DNA from: Melieria omissa
Lineage: Eukaryota > Arthropoda > Insecta > Diptera > Ulidiidae
Length of the DNA: 64,000 nucleotides
NCBI GenBank assembly: GCA_963971225.1
Contig: OZ020270.1
Span: 77,516,432 to 77,580,431 of the forward strand
Direction: 5' to 3'
The notes under the pieces: generated by a model
What the model was told of the DNA's origin: nothing
What the model saw: the letters and a program-made list of their open reading frames with translations, nothing else
Databases searched by the model: none
Made by a program: the position numbers and the translations under genes
In this document: positions 22,635 through 33,657 of the stretch, in pieces
Position numbering within the stretch: the stretch's first letter is position 1
Layout of the letters: each line of letters starts with the position of its first letter

Positions 22635-23082
22635 AAAACCAAACTTTACAGGAGACGTTTTTTTTTTGGTTTTCTCTGCATTGGCGCAACAAAGCTGCAT
22701 GATTTTTGGCATACACACTTGGAATAGGTTATTTTAGTAACTTCAGCAAAGCGCAACGGTGTTATTTTGGACATACGATAATTTGTGCGGGCACTATTAT
22801 GAGCGATTCAAATATTGCAGTGGCACATACGATAAACTCGTTTCTAAGTAAAAAAAGAATGTTGTCCTTGGTATAATGTATTTTCATTTATTAAATACAA
22901 AATAATGTTACTTTCAGATTGACATAGTGTAATTCATAGTGATATAGTGTAGTTTTATATAAAAAATAAAAAAAATTTCAGAAAAAATTAAATACAGTCC
23001 AATATAAAGAATCTTATCGACATTTTTTTTTGTTTTAAACCATCCATCTTAAAGAAATAAATCTCACATATTCAGTTTTTAA
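22635..23082. other. Left internal part of the 18.4-kb TIR element
   Basis: Non-coding as far as can be seen. It holds two copies of ACATACGATAA and an AT-rich stretch 22860-23060. Confidence 0.4.
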
Positions 23083-23364
23083 CCTTCTGCCTGTCCCTTG
23101 GGGTCAATTTGACCCCAGGCGGAATTAAAAAAAAACGCTTGAGCGGCTTTGTGTACTCGTGTACTTGTGTTATTTAGTGTTAATCGCGCTTACAACCCAA
23201 TAAAAAATAAAAAAAAACACTATTCGAGGCGTTCCTCTTTTCTTTTGTGATTTATGTGTAAGATTTCTTCATGTTTTGTCAGTAAATTATATAACAGTTT
23301 GATTGGGGTCATCCTGACCCCAAAGGACAGCGAAAGCAATTTTGAGCAAAGGACAGAGAGAAGG
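23083..23364. mobile_element. TTAA-flanked MITE, 282 bp
   Basis: CCTTCTGCCTGTCCCTTGG at the left and the complement of CCTTCTCTCTGTCCTTTG at the right, flanked by TTAA (23079-23082, 23365-23368). Subterminal palindromes TTGGGGTCAATTTGACCCC and GGGGTCATCCTGACCCC lie near each end. No coding capacity. Confidence 0.75.
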
Positions 23365-23379
23365 TTAAAAAATATCATG

Positions 23380-24029
23380 TGTTCACGTCGTTGCTTGCCG
23401 TCACCGCGCACCACCTACAATATAAAATAAATACAAATAAGCATGTTGTACATGCATGATAAGTCGTACATATCCCCTCCAATCCCGTATACTTACCTTA
23501 TTCCTATATACCTACCTTCTCCTTATATATTTACCATTTGTACGTTTCCGCTATCCTCTTTATATACTTACCCTATATACCCACCTATGTACTGACCGAC
23601 GGCATCCCTCGCTGTCCTAAACGGTGCTTGCGCGGCTGACGGCAAAATCACTTGTCATCGAAACTCCGACGAAGACACCACGCGACCCGCGACCTACATC
23701 AACCGTAGTAACACAACACAAATATTCAATACGAACAGTTCCACCAAGCACAAGCATCACCACATAAATACACAAAACACACATCTCGAATCAAACACCG
23801 TGTACATCTATCACAACATTTTCATAAACAATCAAAACCACTAAACATACATTGTACATACATTTACACTACTCAACATTGTATTTAAACATAAAGCTCT
23901 TAAAATCACACTGTACATGTAAACACTTTAAAATCCACATTGAATTCCAATAAAATTTTATAACGTTTAACACAATTCACTGCGTATATCGTTCAGTGCG
24001 CGATCGCCGACTCCTTCGTGATCCGAACA
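23380..24029 (+). repeat. BEL-B 5' LTR
   Basis: 650 bp, TG...CA ended, near identical to 32325-32974. It contains TATATACTTACC-type repeats about 80-200 bases in, which may include the core promoter, and AATAAAATTTTATAACG near 23950. Confidence 0.9.
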
Positions 24030-24044
24030 TTGGTCCTTCGAGCC
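24030..24044 (+). other. BEL-B primer binding site, tRNA-Tyr type
   Basis: TGGTCCTTCGAGCCG directly follows the 5' LTR. It is complementary to the 3' end of the fly tRNA-Tyr acceptor region plus CCA (identification from memory of tRNA-Tyr starting CCTTCGA). BEL-A uses the same primer type. Confidence 0.7.
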
Positions 24045-25687
24045 GTCAAAAACGAAACAGTGTAGTGCAGTGCAAAAAACGCATTGAAGAAACAAGAAAG
24101 GAAAATTATGAGGTAAAGTAAAAACAACAAAAATACACAATTACTTACCAAACCTGAAAACAAAGCAGAAAAGCAAACAAAAGTGATGAAAAGTGAAAAG
24201 TGGTGAACAGGAAATCTGAAAGGAAAATAAAGTATATACAAAGTGCAACGAACTGAAGAATACATAAACAAGTGGAATTTTAATACAAAAAAAAAAAAAC
24301 CGCAAAATACTTACCCAAGTGGAATTTTAAAACCTGAAAAAAGGGAAAAGAAAAATAAAAACGAAAACACAAAGTGACATAAACGTACCCGAGTGTGAAG
24401 GGAAAAGTGGAAAAAAGTGCAAAACCTGTAAAACAAAAGTCATTACCTGAAATTAAACAAATTTAGAAAAACTACCTAAAAGAAAAAAGAAAGAGGAAAA
24501 TCACCGAGAAGAAGAAAGCGCAAAGTCAATTTAACTTACCGAAATTAAGAGAACAAAGGGTAATGAAAATTGTGTGAAGTGTGTGCCAAAGCTAAAGTGC
24601 GCGCAATAACAACAATAGCATCAACAACGAATAAAGTGTGCGCCAAAAGCGAAAGTGCATGTACATAAGTGCAAGTGCAAAAAACTAAAGCGCGCGCACC
24701 AACAATAACAACAGCGAAGATCACCAGACCCAGCTGGTATATAAGCAGCACCAACAACAACCACACAGCAAACGGCAGCTACGCCAGCGACGACAGCACC
24801 AAGCAGTGGCGCAGCAGCATAGGCGACAGCAGCGAGCACTACGCGGGAGCGCCACTATACATTGCCTACCCCCTAGGCAATTGCGTGAGTCGTTCCAATT
24901 TTTACATAATTTTACATAAAAGACGGTTGGAAAAATTCCTTTTTCTCTGTATATCATCTATATACAGAGCCAACCGGTCCAACTTATAAATCGGTATTGC
25001 GGATGTACATAGCGCTTATGTACATAGGCAACCGGTGCTAGTGCTAGTGCTCTACATTAAATACAGTGGTACTATATATCCCATTTATAGTACCCTGCAG
25101 GAAAAACAAAGGCTGGTGGTGTACTTAGATCCCATAAGTACACTACGCAAAATTACTTCCAAATTCTTTGGAGGGTTTTTATTTACAAATAATTACAAAT
25201 AAAATAAATAAATATAGGTACACACAATTTTTTTTTTTTCTTTCGTTGGTCTCCTCTTCGTTTTCTTCCGCAAATATCCATTGCGCCCCCTGGTTTTTAT
25301 TTATTTGTTGCGAGTTTTTTTTTATTGTCAACCAAATAAAAATAAAAATTAAATAAAACCAATAAAGAAACAAATTTTCGATTTTCTTCCGCAAACATCG
25401 ACTGTGGTTTCGTATTCATTGCCGATTTGTGTGCACATCCATTCCGTGCGGTGGTACACAAGGAGGAAAAAACATCCGTTTTTTGGCTTATTTTCCTGTG
25501 GAATTCTACCACATTCTTGGGTTTTTCTTTCAGTGCTTTTTTCCATTTCTGAAAATTACTTTATCTTGTTGGACAAACTCGCGTGATCGTACATCTCGTT
25601 CGGTAAATTTCGTTTCTCACGTTATCTACGTGCTTATCTTTCGTGGACTGCTAACTATCGTTTATCTTTTTCACAAAAAAAAACGAC
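24045..25687 (+). other. BEL-B untranslated leader
   Basis: 1.6 kb, purine-rich in its first 500 bases with repeated AAGTGGAATTTTAA. Later it contains two related copies of TTCTTCCGCAAA near 25262 and 25383. No long frame. The gag start at 25688 follows an A run. Confidence 0.6.
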
Positions 25688-26125
25688 ATGCCAGTAAACA
25701 GGTCGCCCGACAGATCCACCAGCAATAAAGCTGAGTCGGATCCCCTCTCGGTACCGTCAGAGCCGTCTGCGAAATTCGTTCGGACGCCTGACACCGAGAC
25801 GGAGGGCCTTAGTTCCGACCTATTGGGTGCAATACCCAAAAAACGCACCACCAGGGCACAAACAGTCGAGATTCGAAAATCTCAAAAGGAAGTGGCTCAT
25901 GATCCCTCCATGAGTGCCTTCATTTTCGAAGCGGACAATCTAGTCCACTTCTGCACACAATTCTCCTCGCGTGCAATCGAAGACTTCACTGTGCCCATGC
26001 TCAAGGCAGCTCAAGCCGACTTGAACGGCTATTATGAAGACGTGAAGGCAGCATACAGGAAAGTCGGTATCACTCCTGATGACGACCTGCCAAGCGACTT
26101 CAAGCTTCTTGCTCGAAAGAAGTAG
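25688..26125 (+). pseudogene. BEL-B gag N-terminal segment, ends at in-frame TAG
   Basis: 145 codons from MPVNRSPDRSTSNKAESD to LLARKK, then TAG at 26123-26125. The same frame stays open afterwards and runs into the next segment. This is therefore one gag-pol frame with a single stop, unless the stop is normally read through. The segment resembles the N-terminal helical region of BEL gag proteins. The initiating ATG is the first after the leader. Confidence 0.75.
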
Positions 26126-27888
26126 GAGCTATGCCGAGATCGAGCATATAATACAATCGCCCAGATCTCAGATCTTATGGACGTTCAGCAACCTCCCCCC
26201 GCTGAAACAACACGTCCAGCTGAAAGTTCAGCAAATTCAGCATCTGAGCAGGCAAATAATTCTATTTGCCTGAATGTGCCACCATGCGACACAGAAATTT
26301 TCTCCGGTGGGTACGAAGAGTGGCCGTCCTTCCGTGACATGTTTACGGCGGTTTACATAAACCACCCTAAACTCACCTCTGCCCAGAAACTGTATCACCT
26401 CAGATACAAGACAGCCGGAAAAGCTGGCGCGATTGTGAAGCAGTACACATTAAGCGATGCTAACTTTGAACTGGCATGGAATGCGCTGAAATCACGATTC
26501 GAAAATCGGCGCATTCTAGTTGACAAACAAGTCAAAACGCTCTTGAGCCTCCCTCAAGTAGCTACTGAAAATAGTGAAGCGCTCCAAAGGCTTCAATCGA
26601 CTATCAACAATTCTCTGTCCGTCTTAGCATCTCAAGGCGTCTCGACGGAGAGTTGGGATCCAATCCTGGTTTACATTTGCTCCACAAAGCTTCCAGAGGA
26701 GACTTTATCTCTATGGGAACAATCTCTCAGTTCCCGTAAAGATCTCCCCACTTGGGAGCAAATGGATGACTTCCTTACCAGAAGATATGAGGTCGTGGAA
26801 CGGCTAAACACCGTCAAACCAGTCAAGTCCGGGTTGCCTCCGAAGCGGGGTTTCAACAGAACCCAGAATTTTTTGGGGGAAAGTGAGCGGACTTTTTCAT
26901 GTCCGATTTGCGGCGCTCCTCACGCGCTCAAATTCTGCACCACCTTCAAAAAAATGTCTGTTCGAGACCGAGTGAAGGCAGTACGAACACACAACTTGTG
27001 CGAAAACTGCCTGTCATACACTCACTTGAAGCGGGATTGTACGAGTCAATTCACGTGCTCGCACTGTCAGAAAAAGCACCATTCGCTACTTCACATCTCA
27101 GCTGACAACAACCCGCCTCGGCAACAAAACGTAGTTGCCCAAGTCTCCACGACCCAACCTCACAGTCCACAAACGCGAGACTCCCCCATAAGAACGGCCC
27201 GGAGTTCTCGGGATGAGTCAAGTTCTGATGAGCAGTCCCGCTCATCACGAACATCAAAAAATCGGCCAGTGCAGTCTCTTAGCACCACGGTCGAAGAGAA
27301 AACACTTCTCCTCACTGCTCTTGTTTCTTTAGAGCATCTTGGCGAATATCATAAGGTTCGAGCCCTTATTGGTCAAGGTTCGCAACGGACATTTATCTCG
27401 TCCAAAGTGCAGAATCGACTGAGAATCCCTACGCAGAGGACTCAGATCGAAATATCTGGAATGGGTGGAAAGACCATCCAAAACTCAAACCAGATCTGCA
27501 ACATAACGCTAGTCGCATCTCGAACTGGCACGAAACTCACCACACAGGCAATTGTACTCCCACAGTTGACCAAACTTCTTCCCACCTTCAATGTGGGCCT
27601 GAAAGAGTGGAAACACGTTGCCATGCTGGACCTAGCAGATCCAAACTGCTTCAAACAGGCCCAGATCGACATGGTCATCGGAAGCGATTTAATTCCTCAA
27701 ATCCTTCTCGATGGAATCCACCGGAATATGTGTGGCAGCCTCCTTGCCCAAAACACTATATTCGGTTGGATCATAAGTGGGCCACTCCCCCAGAAAGTGT
27801 CAACATTCTCGACACAAGTGGAAGAAGTTTCCAATGAACTCCTAAGTTCCCAGCTCAAACGCTTTTGGGATCAAGAGGAAATTCCACA
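26126..27888 (+). pseudogene. BEL-B gag, zinc knuckles and protease segment
   Basis: In order: DUF1759-type gag (PPCDTEIFSGGYEEWPSF onward), zinc knuckles CPICGAPHALKFC, CENCLSYTHLKRDC and CSHCQKKHH, and a retropepsin-like region. The expected catalytic Asp-Ser/Thr-Gly is replaced by ALIGQGSQRTFIS, so the active-site Asp is missing. The region ends VIGSDLIPQIL and FGWIISGPLP. The frame stops where the SINE was inserted at 27889. Confidence 0.8.
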
Positions 27889-28236
27889 TAATAATTTTAA
27901 TAATAATTGATTGGCACGACAGCCCGCTTACGCGAGACTAAGGCCTAGCTTCCCGCAACCACCCGTGTCGTGCGTGTCAATTTTGTACGCGGGTGGAAGG
28001 GACCTACAGTTTTATGCCGGTTCCGAACGGCAGGTTGGGAGCTTTTTCATAGGCAATTTTTACTCTCAGAGGTTTGCCATTTCCAGCTGAGAGGACAGCC
28101 ACCGAAAGAGAAAACGAGTTTCCCGTTATTTTTTTTAGGTGTTACTACATGCAGTATTCGATCTTGCGTCGCTCTGCATGCGACTCGTTGGACCGCGCAC
28201 TAACCAACTGAGCCACAGCGGCTGCCGGAAATGGCT
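27889..28236 (-). mobile_element. tRNA-derived SINE, copy 2, inserted in BEL-B pol
   Basis: 348 bp flanked by a perfect 14-bp duplication GAGGAAATTCCACA (27875-27888, 28237-28250). On the minus strand the head contains TGGCTCAGTTGGTTAGTGCG, a good Pol III A box; GATCGAATACTGC is a weak B box. It ends in an AAT-rich tail next to the duplication. The body matches copy 1 at 2190-2873. It disrupts the BEL-B frame between protease and RT. Confidence 0.85.
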
Positions 28237-28250
28237 GAGGAAATTCCACA

Positions 28251-29291
28251 GCCTTCTCCAATTTCCGAAGAGGATCGGTTTTGCGAAGACCTCTATCAAA
28301 GACCACATCCCGGCGGTCAGATGGTAGATATGTCGTCCGACTCCCCTTCAAGGCAAGTTTTCCCAACCAACTGGCTTTAGGTCAATCCCGTACCACAGCC
28401 TTCTCGCAATACCTCAGCATGGAAAGGACTTTGGCAAAGAAAGGCGATCTCCAAGCCACATATGATGAGGTCCTCAAAGAGTATCTCACTCTCAATCATA
28501 TGGAGCCAACTCAGTCCAATGAGATCATCTCTGATGGCAAATACTTCTCATTTTATTTGCCTCACCATGCTGTAGTAAAGCCGGAAAAGACCACTTCCAA
28601 GGTCCGCGTTGTCTTCAACGCATCTAGAACAACCGGCTCAGAGTATTCACTTAATGATATCCTACATATTGGTCCCACATTGCAGCCCGACCTAATGACC
28701 CTCATTTTAAGATGGCGGCTGTACCAATTTGTATTTAATGGAGATGTGGAAAAAATGTATAGACAAATTCTTGTCCACCAAGATGATCAAGAGTTTCAGC
28801 GAATCCTCTTTCGTGAGTCTCGAAATTCCCCCATTCGAGACTTTAGGCTCAAAACAGTGACGTTTGGTGTGAACTGTGCTCCTTTCCTAGCCATTCGAAC
28901 ACTTCGACAACTGGCTGAGGATTCAAAGGACAAATTCCCGTTAGCGGAAACAGTCCTTCTCAAGGAGACCTATGTTGATGACATTTTGTCCGGTGCTCAT
29001 ACCATTTCTGAGGCAGTCGACTCACTGACACAAGTGATTGATGCCCGTAAATCCGCAGGATTTCCTCTTAGGAAGATTACTTCTAATCATCCGAGAGTCC
29101 TGGAAAATATTCCCACCTCGGCACTTCTCGATTCCGACTTCCTAAAGTTCGAAAGTGCCAGCTCTACCAAAACACTTGGCATGAGATGGAACGCTTTGTC
29201 GGATACGTTCTCGTATTCGATCGTTCCCATCTCCGAAACGAGTTCTGCCACGAAGCGACAGATTCTCTCTGCGGTCGCAAAACTTTTTTGA
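28251..29291 (+). pseudogene. BEL-B reverse transcriptase segment
   Basis: Contains GRYVVRLPFKASFPNQLALG, KVRVVFNASRTTGSEYSLND, FNGDVEKMYRQILVH, VTFGVNCAPFLAIRTL and YVDDILSGAH (catalytic YVDD). A one-base frame change lies near 28290-28310, between the SINE junction and the RT start. A second lies in the T run at 29283-29289, which makes a TGA just after VAKLF. Otherwise the RT is well preserved. Confidence 0.8.
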
Positions 29292-31524
29292 CCCGGCAGG
29301 ATGGCTCTCGCCCATTATAACTCAAGCCAAGTTACTCCTGCAAGAGCTTTGGTTGGAGGGCACGGAATGGGATGAATGCGTAAAGCCCGGTTCACTCATA
29401 AAATGGAATCAATTCGTCAAGAATTTGTCGTCCATCAGCGAGATCGAGATCCCCCGATGGGTACAATTCTCCCCTCTGAAGCGAATCCAACTTCACGGAT
29501 TCTGCGATGCTTCAGAAAAGGCATATTGCGCAACTCTTTATTTGCGCGCCACTGACAGCGATGGCAATATCTCGTGTCACCTGCTCGTGGCAAAGGGTAA
29601 AGTTGCACCTCTGCAGACGGTTAGCCTGCCGCGCTTAGAATTGTGCGGCGCCGTTTTACTTTCGCAATTATCCAAATGCCTTACGGAAAATCTCGATGTG
29701 AACCCCGAAGACACCTTCTTCTGGTCGGATTCACAAATAGTTCTCGCCTGGCTAGAAAAACCTCCAAGCACTTGGAAGACGTATGTAGCCAACCGAACAG
29801 CCCAGATTCTGAAAAATGTCGGCAACGCCACTTGGCGTCACGTCATAAGCCGTGATAATCCCGCCGACTTGGGCACTCGCGGGTGCAAACCCCAAGAACT
29901 TGCAGCAAACCCGCTGTGGTGGAATGGACCCAACTGGCTTCAGTCACCTGAAGAAGCATGGCCTAAATCAACTCCCTCCAATGTTGCTCCACCTGAGCAG
30001 CGGAAGGTCGAAGTTCATCTCGCGCTGGAGGAACCATCAGACATCCTCGATCGGTTCTCCTCCTATCCTCGCGCGCTACGTGTCCTTGCATATGCGTTCC
30101 GTTTTGTCCATAACGGACTCGCCAAGAGGAACACATCTCCCCTCAACTTGAATCCATTCGTTTCCCAGAATGAGATTCAGTTTGTCAAGACGAGACTCCT
30201 CTCGTTAGCCCAGACCCGTTTCCACCACCTAGAACGTACCGCGTTGTCCAACAAGACCCCTATTCCCCGAAAAAGCACGATTTTGACTCTCAACCCGTTC
30301 CTCGATCAGGACGGCTTGATGAGAGTTGATGGTAGATTGGCCCAGGCGGCGCTTAGTTACAATGAGCGCCATCCGATAATCCTACCAGAGGCATCTCGGT
30401 TCTGCACGTTGTATGTTGAGTTCCTCCACACTCTTCTCTTACACGCAGAACTGCAGCTCATGTTCAGAATGGCTCGTCAAGAGTTTTACATTCCCCGTCT
30501 AAAGCCTCAGATCAAGAAATGCATTCGCCTATGCAAGGTCTGCACGGTTCAGAGACAAAAGGTCCGATCACAAATAATGGCAGCTCTTCCGCCAGAGCGT
30601 TGTACCCTGTCAATCCCATTCTCGACGACAGGTGTTGATTTTGCGGGCCCATTTCAAATTAAGGCATCTCAGCTCCGAACGGCAACCTTTCTCAGAGGTT
30701 ATGTCGCGGTGTTTGTCTGCTTCTCCACCAAGGCCATTCACTTGGAATTGTGTTCTGCCCTTACCACAGAAGCATTCCGTGCTGCTTTTGCCAGATTCAT
30801 TGGCAGACGAGGCCTCCCCCGCAAAATCATGTCGGACAATGGCACCACCTTCGTTGGCGCCCACAGAGCCATGAGCCGAGAGTTCCTCAAGTTCTCAAAA
30901 GAGGTATCCCACGACATCCTGAAGAAATATTCCACTCAAGGAGTCGATTGGGTTTTCATCCCCCCCAGTGCACCTCACATGGGCGGGTTGTGGGAATCTG
31001 CAGTCAAGAGTTTCAAAACTCATCTCAAAAAGACTGCCGGCCACCACAAATTCAACTTCGAAGAGTTCACAACTCTTCTTGTTAGAATTGAGGCCGTCCT
31101 GAATTCCCGGCCACTATCACCTCTATCACAAGATCCATCTGATCTCGTAGCGCTTACTCCAGGTCACTTCCTGCGGGGCGCCCCCCTCCTGTCACCTCCC
31201 GAGCCCAATTCGGAAGGTCTATCCTTGATCAACCGATGGGAGAAGCTGAAGGCTCTTCATCATGAGTTCAGCCGGAGGTGGAAATCTGAATATCTCCACG
31301 AGCTCCAAAAACGGCACAAGTGGCGCCATCCCCAAAAGGAGCTAGAATTGGATCAATTAGTCGTCATCAAGGACGAGCTGCTGCCCCCCACCGAGTGGAA
31401 GCTAGGACGTATCGTCACACTGCATCGAGGACCCGATGGCCACATCCGAGTAGCCGACGTTCGCACGCAATCCGGAACTCTCACGCGCCCGATCGTGAAG
31501 TTGTGTGTTCTACCCACCGATTAG
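29292..31524 (+). pseudogene. BEL-B RNase H and integrase segment
   Basis: About 740 codons open. RNase [57 protein letters not shown]. Integrase: [20 protein letters not shown] with CKVC (HHCC); then [23 protein letters not shown] and [11 protein letters not shown] (catalytic D, D, E); then a C-terminal DUF5641-like domain ending [11 protein letters not shown]. Integrase and RNase H appear undamaged even though the upstream frame is broken. Confidence 0.85.
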
Positions 31525-31614
31525 AACACCTCCTACTTTATTATAAATTCCTTTATAATTATTCGCGGACATCGCTGTCCATTTACCAATATAAGACACT
31601 AAAGTCTGCTCGTT

Positions 31615-32298
31615 TTGATCTTTCTCCACAGCTCGACAATGGACGACACCCATCGCTGCCAACTCTGCCATCGCCCTCATCCCTTGAGGTACTGCCGCGG
31701 GTTTCTTGCCATGAACCCCGGTCAACGCGACGATGTCGTGCACGCGCACGGCTATTGCCGCAACTGTTTGGCCCGGTCCCACGACACGGGGGCTTGCGAC
31801 TCGCCAAACAGTTGCAAGAAGTGTGGGTTGGCACATCACACGATGTTGCACCCCACTGACACTCTGCAGCGGACGACCCATCCCGGACAACGAAGGCGAG
31901 GTGCCCGACCGGCGAGGCAGCCCGTCACCGACACCCTGCGGCGGACGGCTCATTCCGGGCAACGAAGACGAGGGGTCCGGCCGGCGCAGCGGACCATCAA
32001 CCGGGCGCAAGGCCAACGACGCCGCGAGCTCCATACTACGGCGCAACCCTCGCGCCAACGTCCACGCCTCCCTCCTCCTGCGGTGCGTTCGTCGCGCAGT
32101 CGTCCGGGATCGAGTCGCGCTACGGGGCGAACCACGTCACGCATCGACCAGCGCCGCCAGCGAACCAGCTCGTCGCCGCCATCACACAGCCGATCACGCC
32201 CGACCAGGAATCACCACCCGCCAACTGCGGGACGAAAGGCTCGGACGCTGCTGACACAGGCGATCCGATCCCTGACGGAGTTGAGGGAGGTCGTCTAA
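31615..32298 (+). CDS. BEL-B accessory zinc-knuckle ORF after pol
   Basis: 227 codons between pol and the 3' LTR. It has three knuckle-like units: CQLCHRPHPLRYC, CRNCLARSHDTGAC and CKKCGLAHHTMLH. Then comes an Arg-rich tail with two copies of a unit of about 30 residues (TDTLQRTTHPGQRRRG and TDTLRRTAHSGQRRRG). The knuckles resemble the gag nucleocapsid of the same element. BEL-A has an ORF in the same place. The start may be the internal ATG (MDDTHRCQLC) at 31639. The alternative frame beyond the knuckles is also open, so the C-terminus may be frameshifted. Confidence 0.6.
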   Translation: MIFLHSSTMDDTHRCQLCHRPHPLRYCRGFLAMNPGQRDDVVHAHGYCRNCLARSHDTGACDSPNSCKKCGLAHHTMLHPTDTLQRTTHPGQRRRGARPARQPVTDTLRRTAHSGQRRRGVRPAQRTINRAQGQRRRELHTTAQPSRQRPRLPPPAVRSSRSRPGSSRATGRTTSRIDQRRQRTSSSPPSHSRSRPTRNHHPPTAGRKARTLLTQAIRSLTELREVV

Positions 32299-32324
32299 AT
32301 GCACGAGTGCATCCGGCCCCAGGA

Positions 32325-32974
32325 TGTTCACGTCGTTGCTTGCCGTCACCGCGCACCACCTACAATATAAAATAAATACAAATAAGCATGTTGTACATGC
32401 ATGATAAGTCGTACATATCCCCTCCAATCCCGTATACTTACCTTATTCCTATATACCTACCATCTCCTTATATATTTACCATTTGTACGTTTCCGCTATC
32501 CTCTTTATATACTTACCCTATATACCCACCTATGTACTGACCGACGGCATCCCTCGCTGTCCTAAACGGTGCTTGCGCGGCTGACGGCAAAATCACTTGT
32601 CATCGAAACTCCGACGAAGACACCACGCGACCCGCGACCTACATCAACCGTAGTAACACAACACAAATATTCAATACGAACAGTTCCACCAAGCACAAGC
32701 ATCACCACATAAATACACAAAACACACATCTCGAATCAAACACCGTGTACATCTATCACAACATTTTCATAAACAATCAAAACCACTAAACATACATTGT
32801 ACATACATTTACACTACTCAACATTGTATTTAAACATAAAGCTCTTAAAATCACACTGTACATGTAAACACTTTAAAATCCACATTGAATTCCAATAAAA
32901 TTTTATAACGTTTAACACAATTCACTGCGTATATCGTTAAGTGCGCGATCGCCGACTCCTTCGTGATCCGAACA
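32325..32974 (+). repeat. BEL-B 3' LTR
   Basis: 650 bp. It differs from the 5' LTR by T/A near 32461 and C/A near 32939 by my reading. The target duplication TCATG follows at 32975-32979. Confidence 0.9.
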
Positions 32975-32979
32975 TCATG

Positions 32980-33657
32980 TTTTATTCCAACATTTTCAAA
33001 ATACAAAATGGCTAATGTGAAAAGTCTTCGATGCGGACTGCTTCTTTACCGTAAGTAAACTTTTCTGTCTGGACATTTTTCTTGATTGGTTATTGAAATT
33101 TTAATTTTTAAAAGAAAACCGCCGACCGAACGCAAAACAAATCCTGTGAAAATGATCAGTAATGCATACAAACAGAATTTGAAAATATTGGTAACTTGAC
33201 GTAAATTTGAAAGTTTTAACGTAACAAAAACAAAAACAATTGAGGTACCGTTCACTTGATGAATCCAAACATTCATTGTTATTGTAAAGAATGTGAATGC
33301 TCAAACAAAAACAATTGGAAGGGTGAAAAACAGCATAAATATTCGTTATATCGAATAGCAAATTTCACTTTTGTTCTTAATATAGAACCAGCAATGGAGA
33401 AAATTTGGCCGTACGTTTTGACTACGTACGGCCACATCTTTTATCATTCCATCAAATTTTTAATCTAAATATTCGTGAGCCAACTCCGCTGTCCGCCTGA
33501 TTTTCAACTCTTTTTGGCAAATTCTTATTTCTCCTTCCCCGCTTTCCTACACAAATTTCTGGTTCTTCATTACAACTTGTATCGCTGTCACAATAAGGGA
33601 CCAGCGTTGATAATGCCTTGCGGTTTGGGCACTGAAACAGAACATTTTTGGCTTAAA
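32980..33657. other. Internal sequence of the 18.4-kb TIR element
   Basis: At 33009 an ATG in context AAAATGGCT starts MANVKSLRCGLLLYR, followed by a good donor CC|GTAAGTA at about 33050. This could be a short first exon, but nothing downstream was recognised. GGCCGTACG and its complement form a hairpin at about 33408-33434. Other frames look spurious. Confidence 0.35.

Larger units (their letters stand above)
23380..32974 (+). mobile_element. BEL-B, complete but defective BEL/Pao element
   Basis: Two 650-bp LTRs (23380-24029, 32325-32974) starting TGTTCACGTCG and ending GATCCGAACA, flanked by the 5-bp duplication TCATG. I count two differences between the LTRs, pointing to a recent insertion. 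The internal part has a tRNA-Tyr-type primer site, a 1.6-kb purine-rich leader, gag-pol on the plus strand and a zinc-knuckle ORF before the 3' LTR. The gag-pol frame is broken by an in-frame TAG, a SINE insertion and two single-base frameshifts. Confidence 0.9.

Noticed and set aside
24545..24957. Cys- and Ala-rich minus-strand frames resembling membrane peptides
   Set aside because: They lie antisense to the BEL-B leader and arise from CAA/CAG/GCA-rich repeats; no start context or conservation.
25168..25851. Several short frames in both strands around the BEL-B leader end
   Set aside because: They overlap each other and the gag start; no domains, and homopolymer-driven.
28203..28232. Possible tRNA gene (A-box-like word)
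   Set aside because: It is the head of a SINE with a 14-bp target duplication and a matching second copy; no complete cloverleaf is evident.
31510..32058. 182-codon minus-strand frame across the BEL-B 3' region
   Set aside because: Antisense shadow of the GC-rich, Arg-coding accessory ORF.
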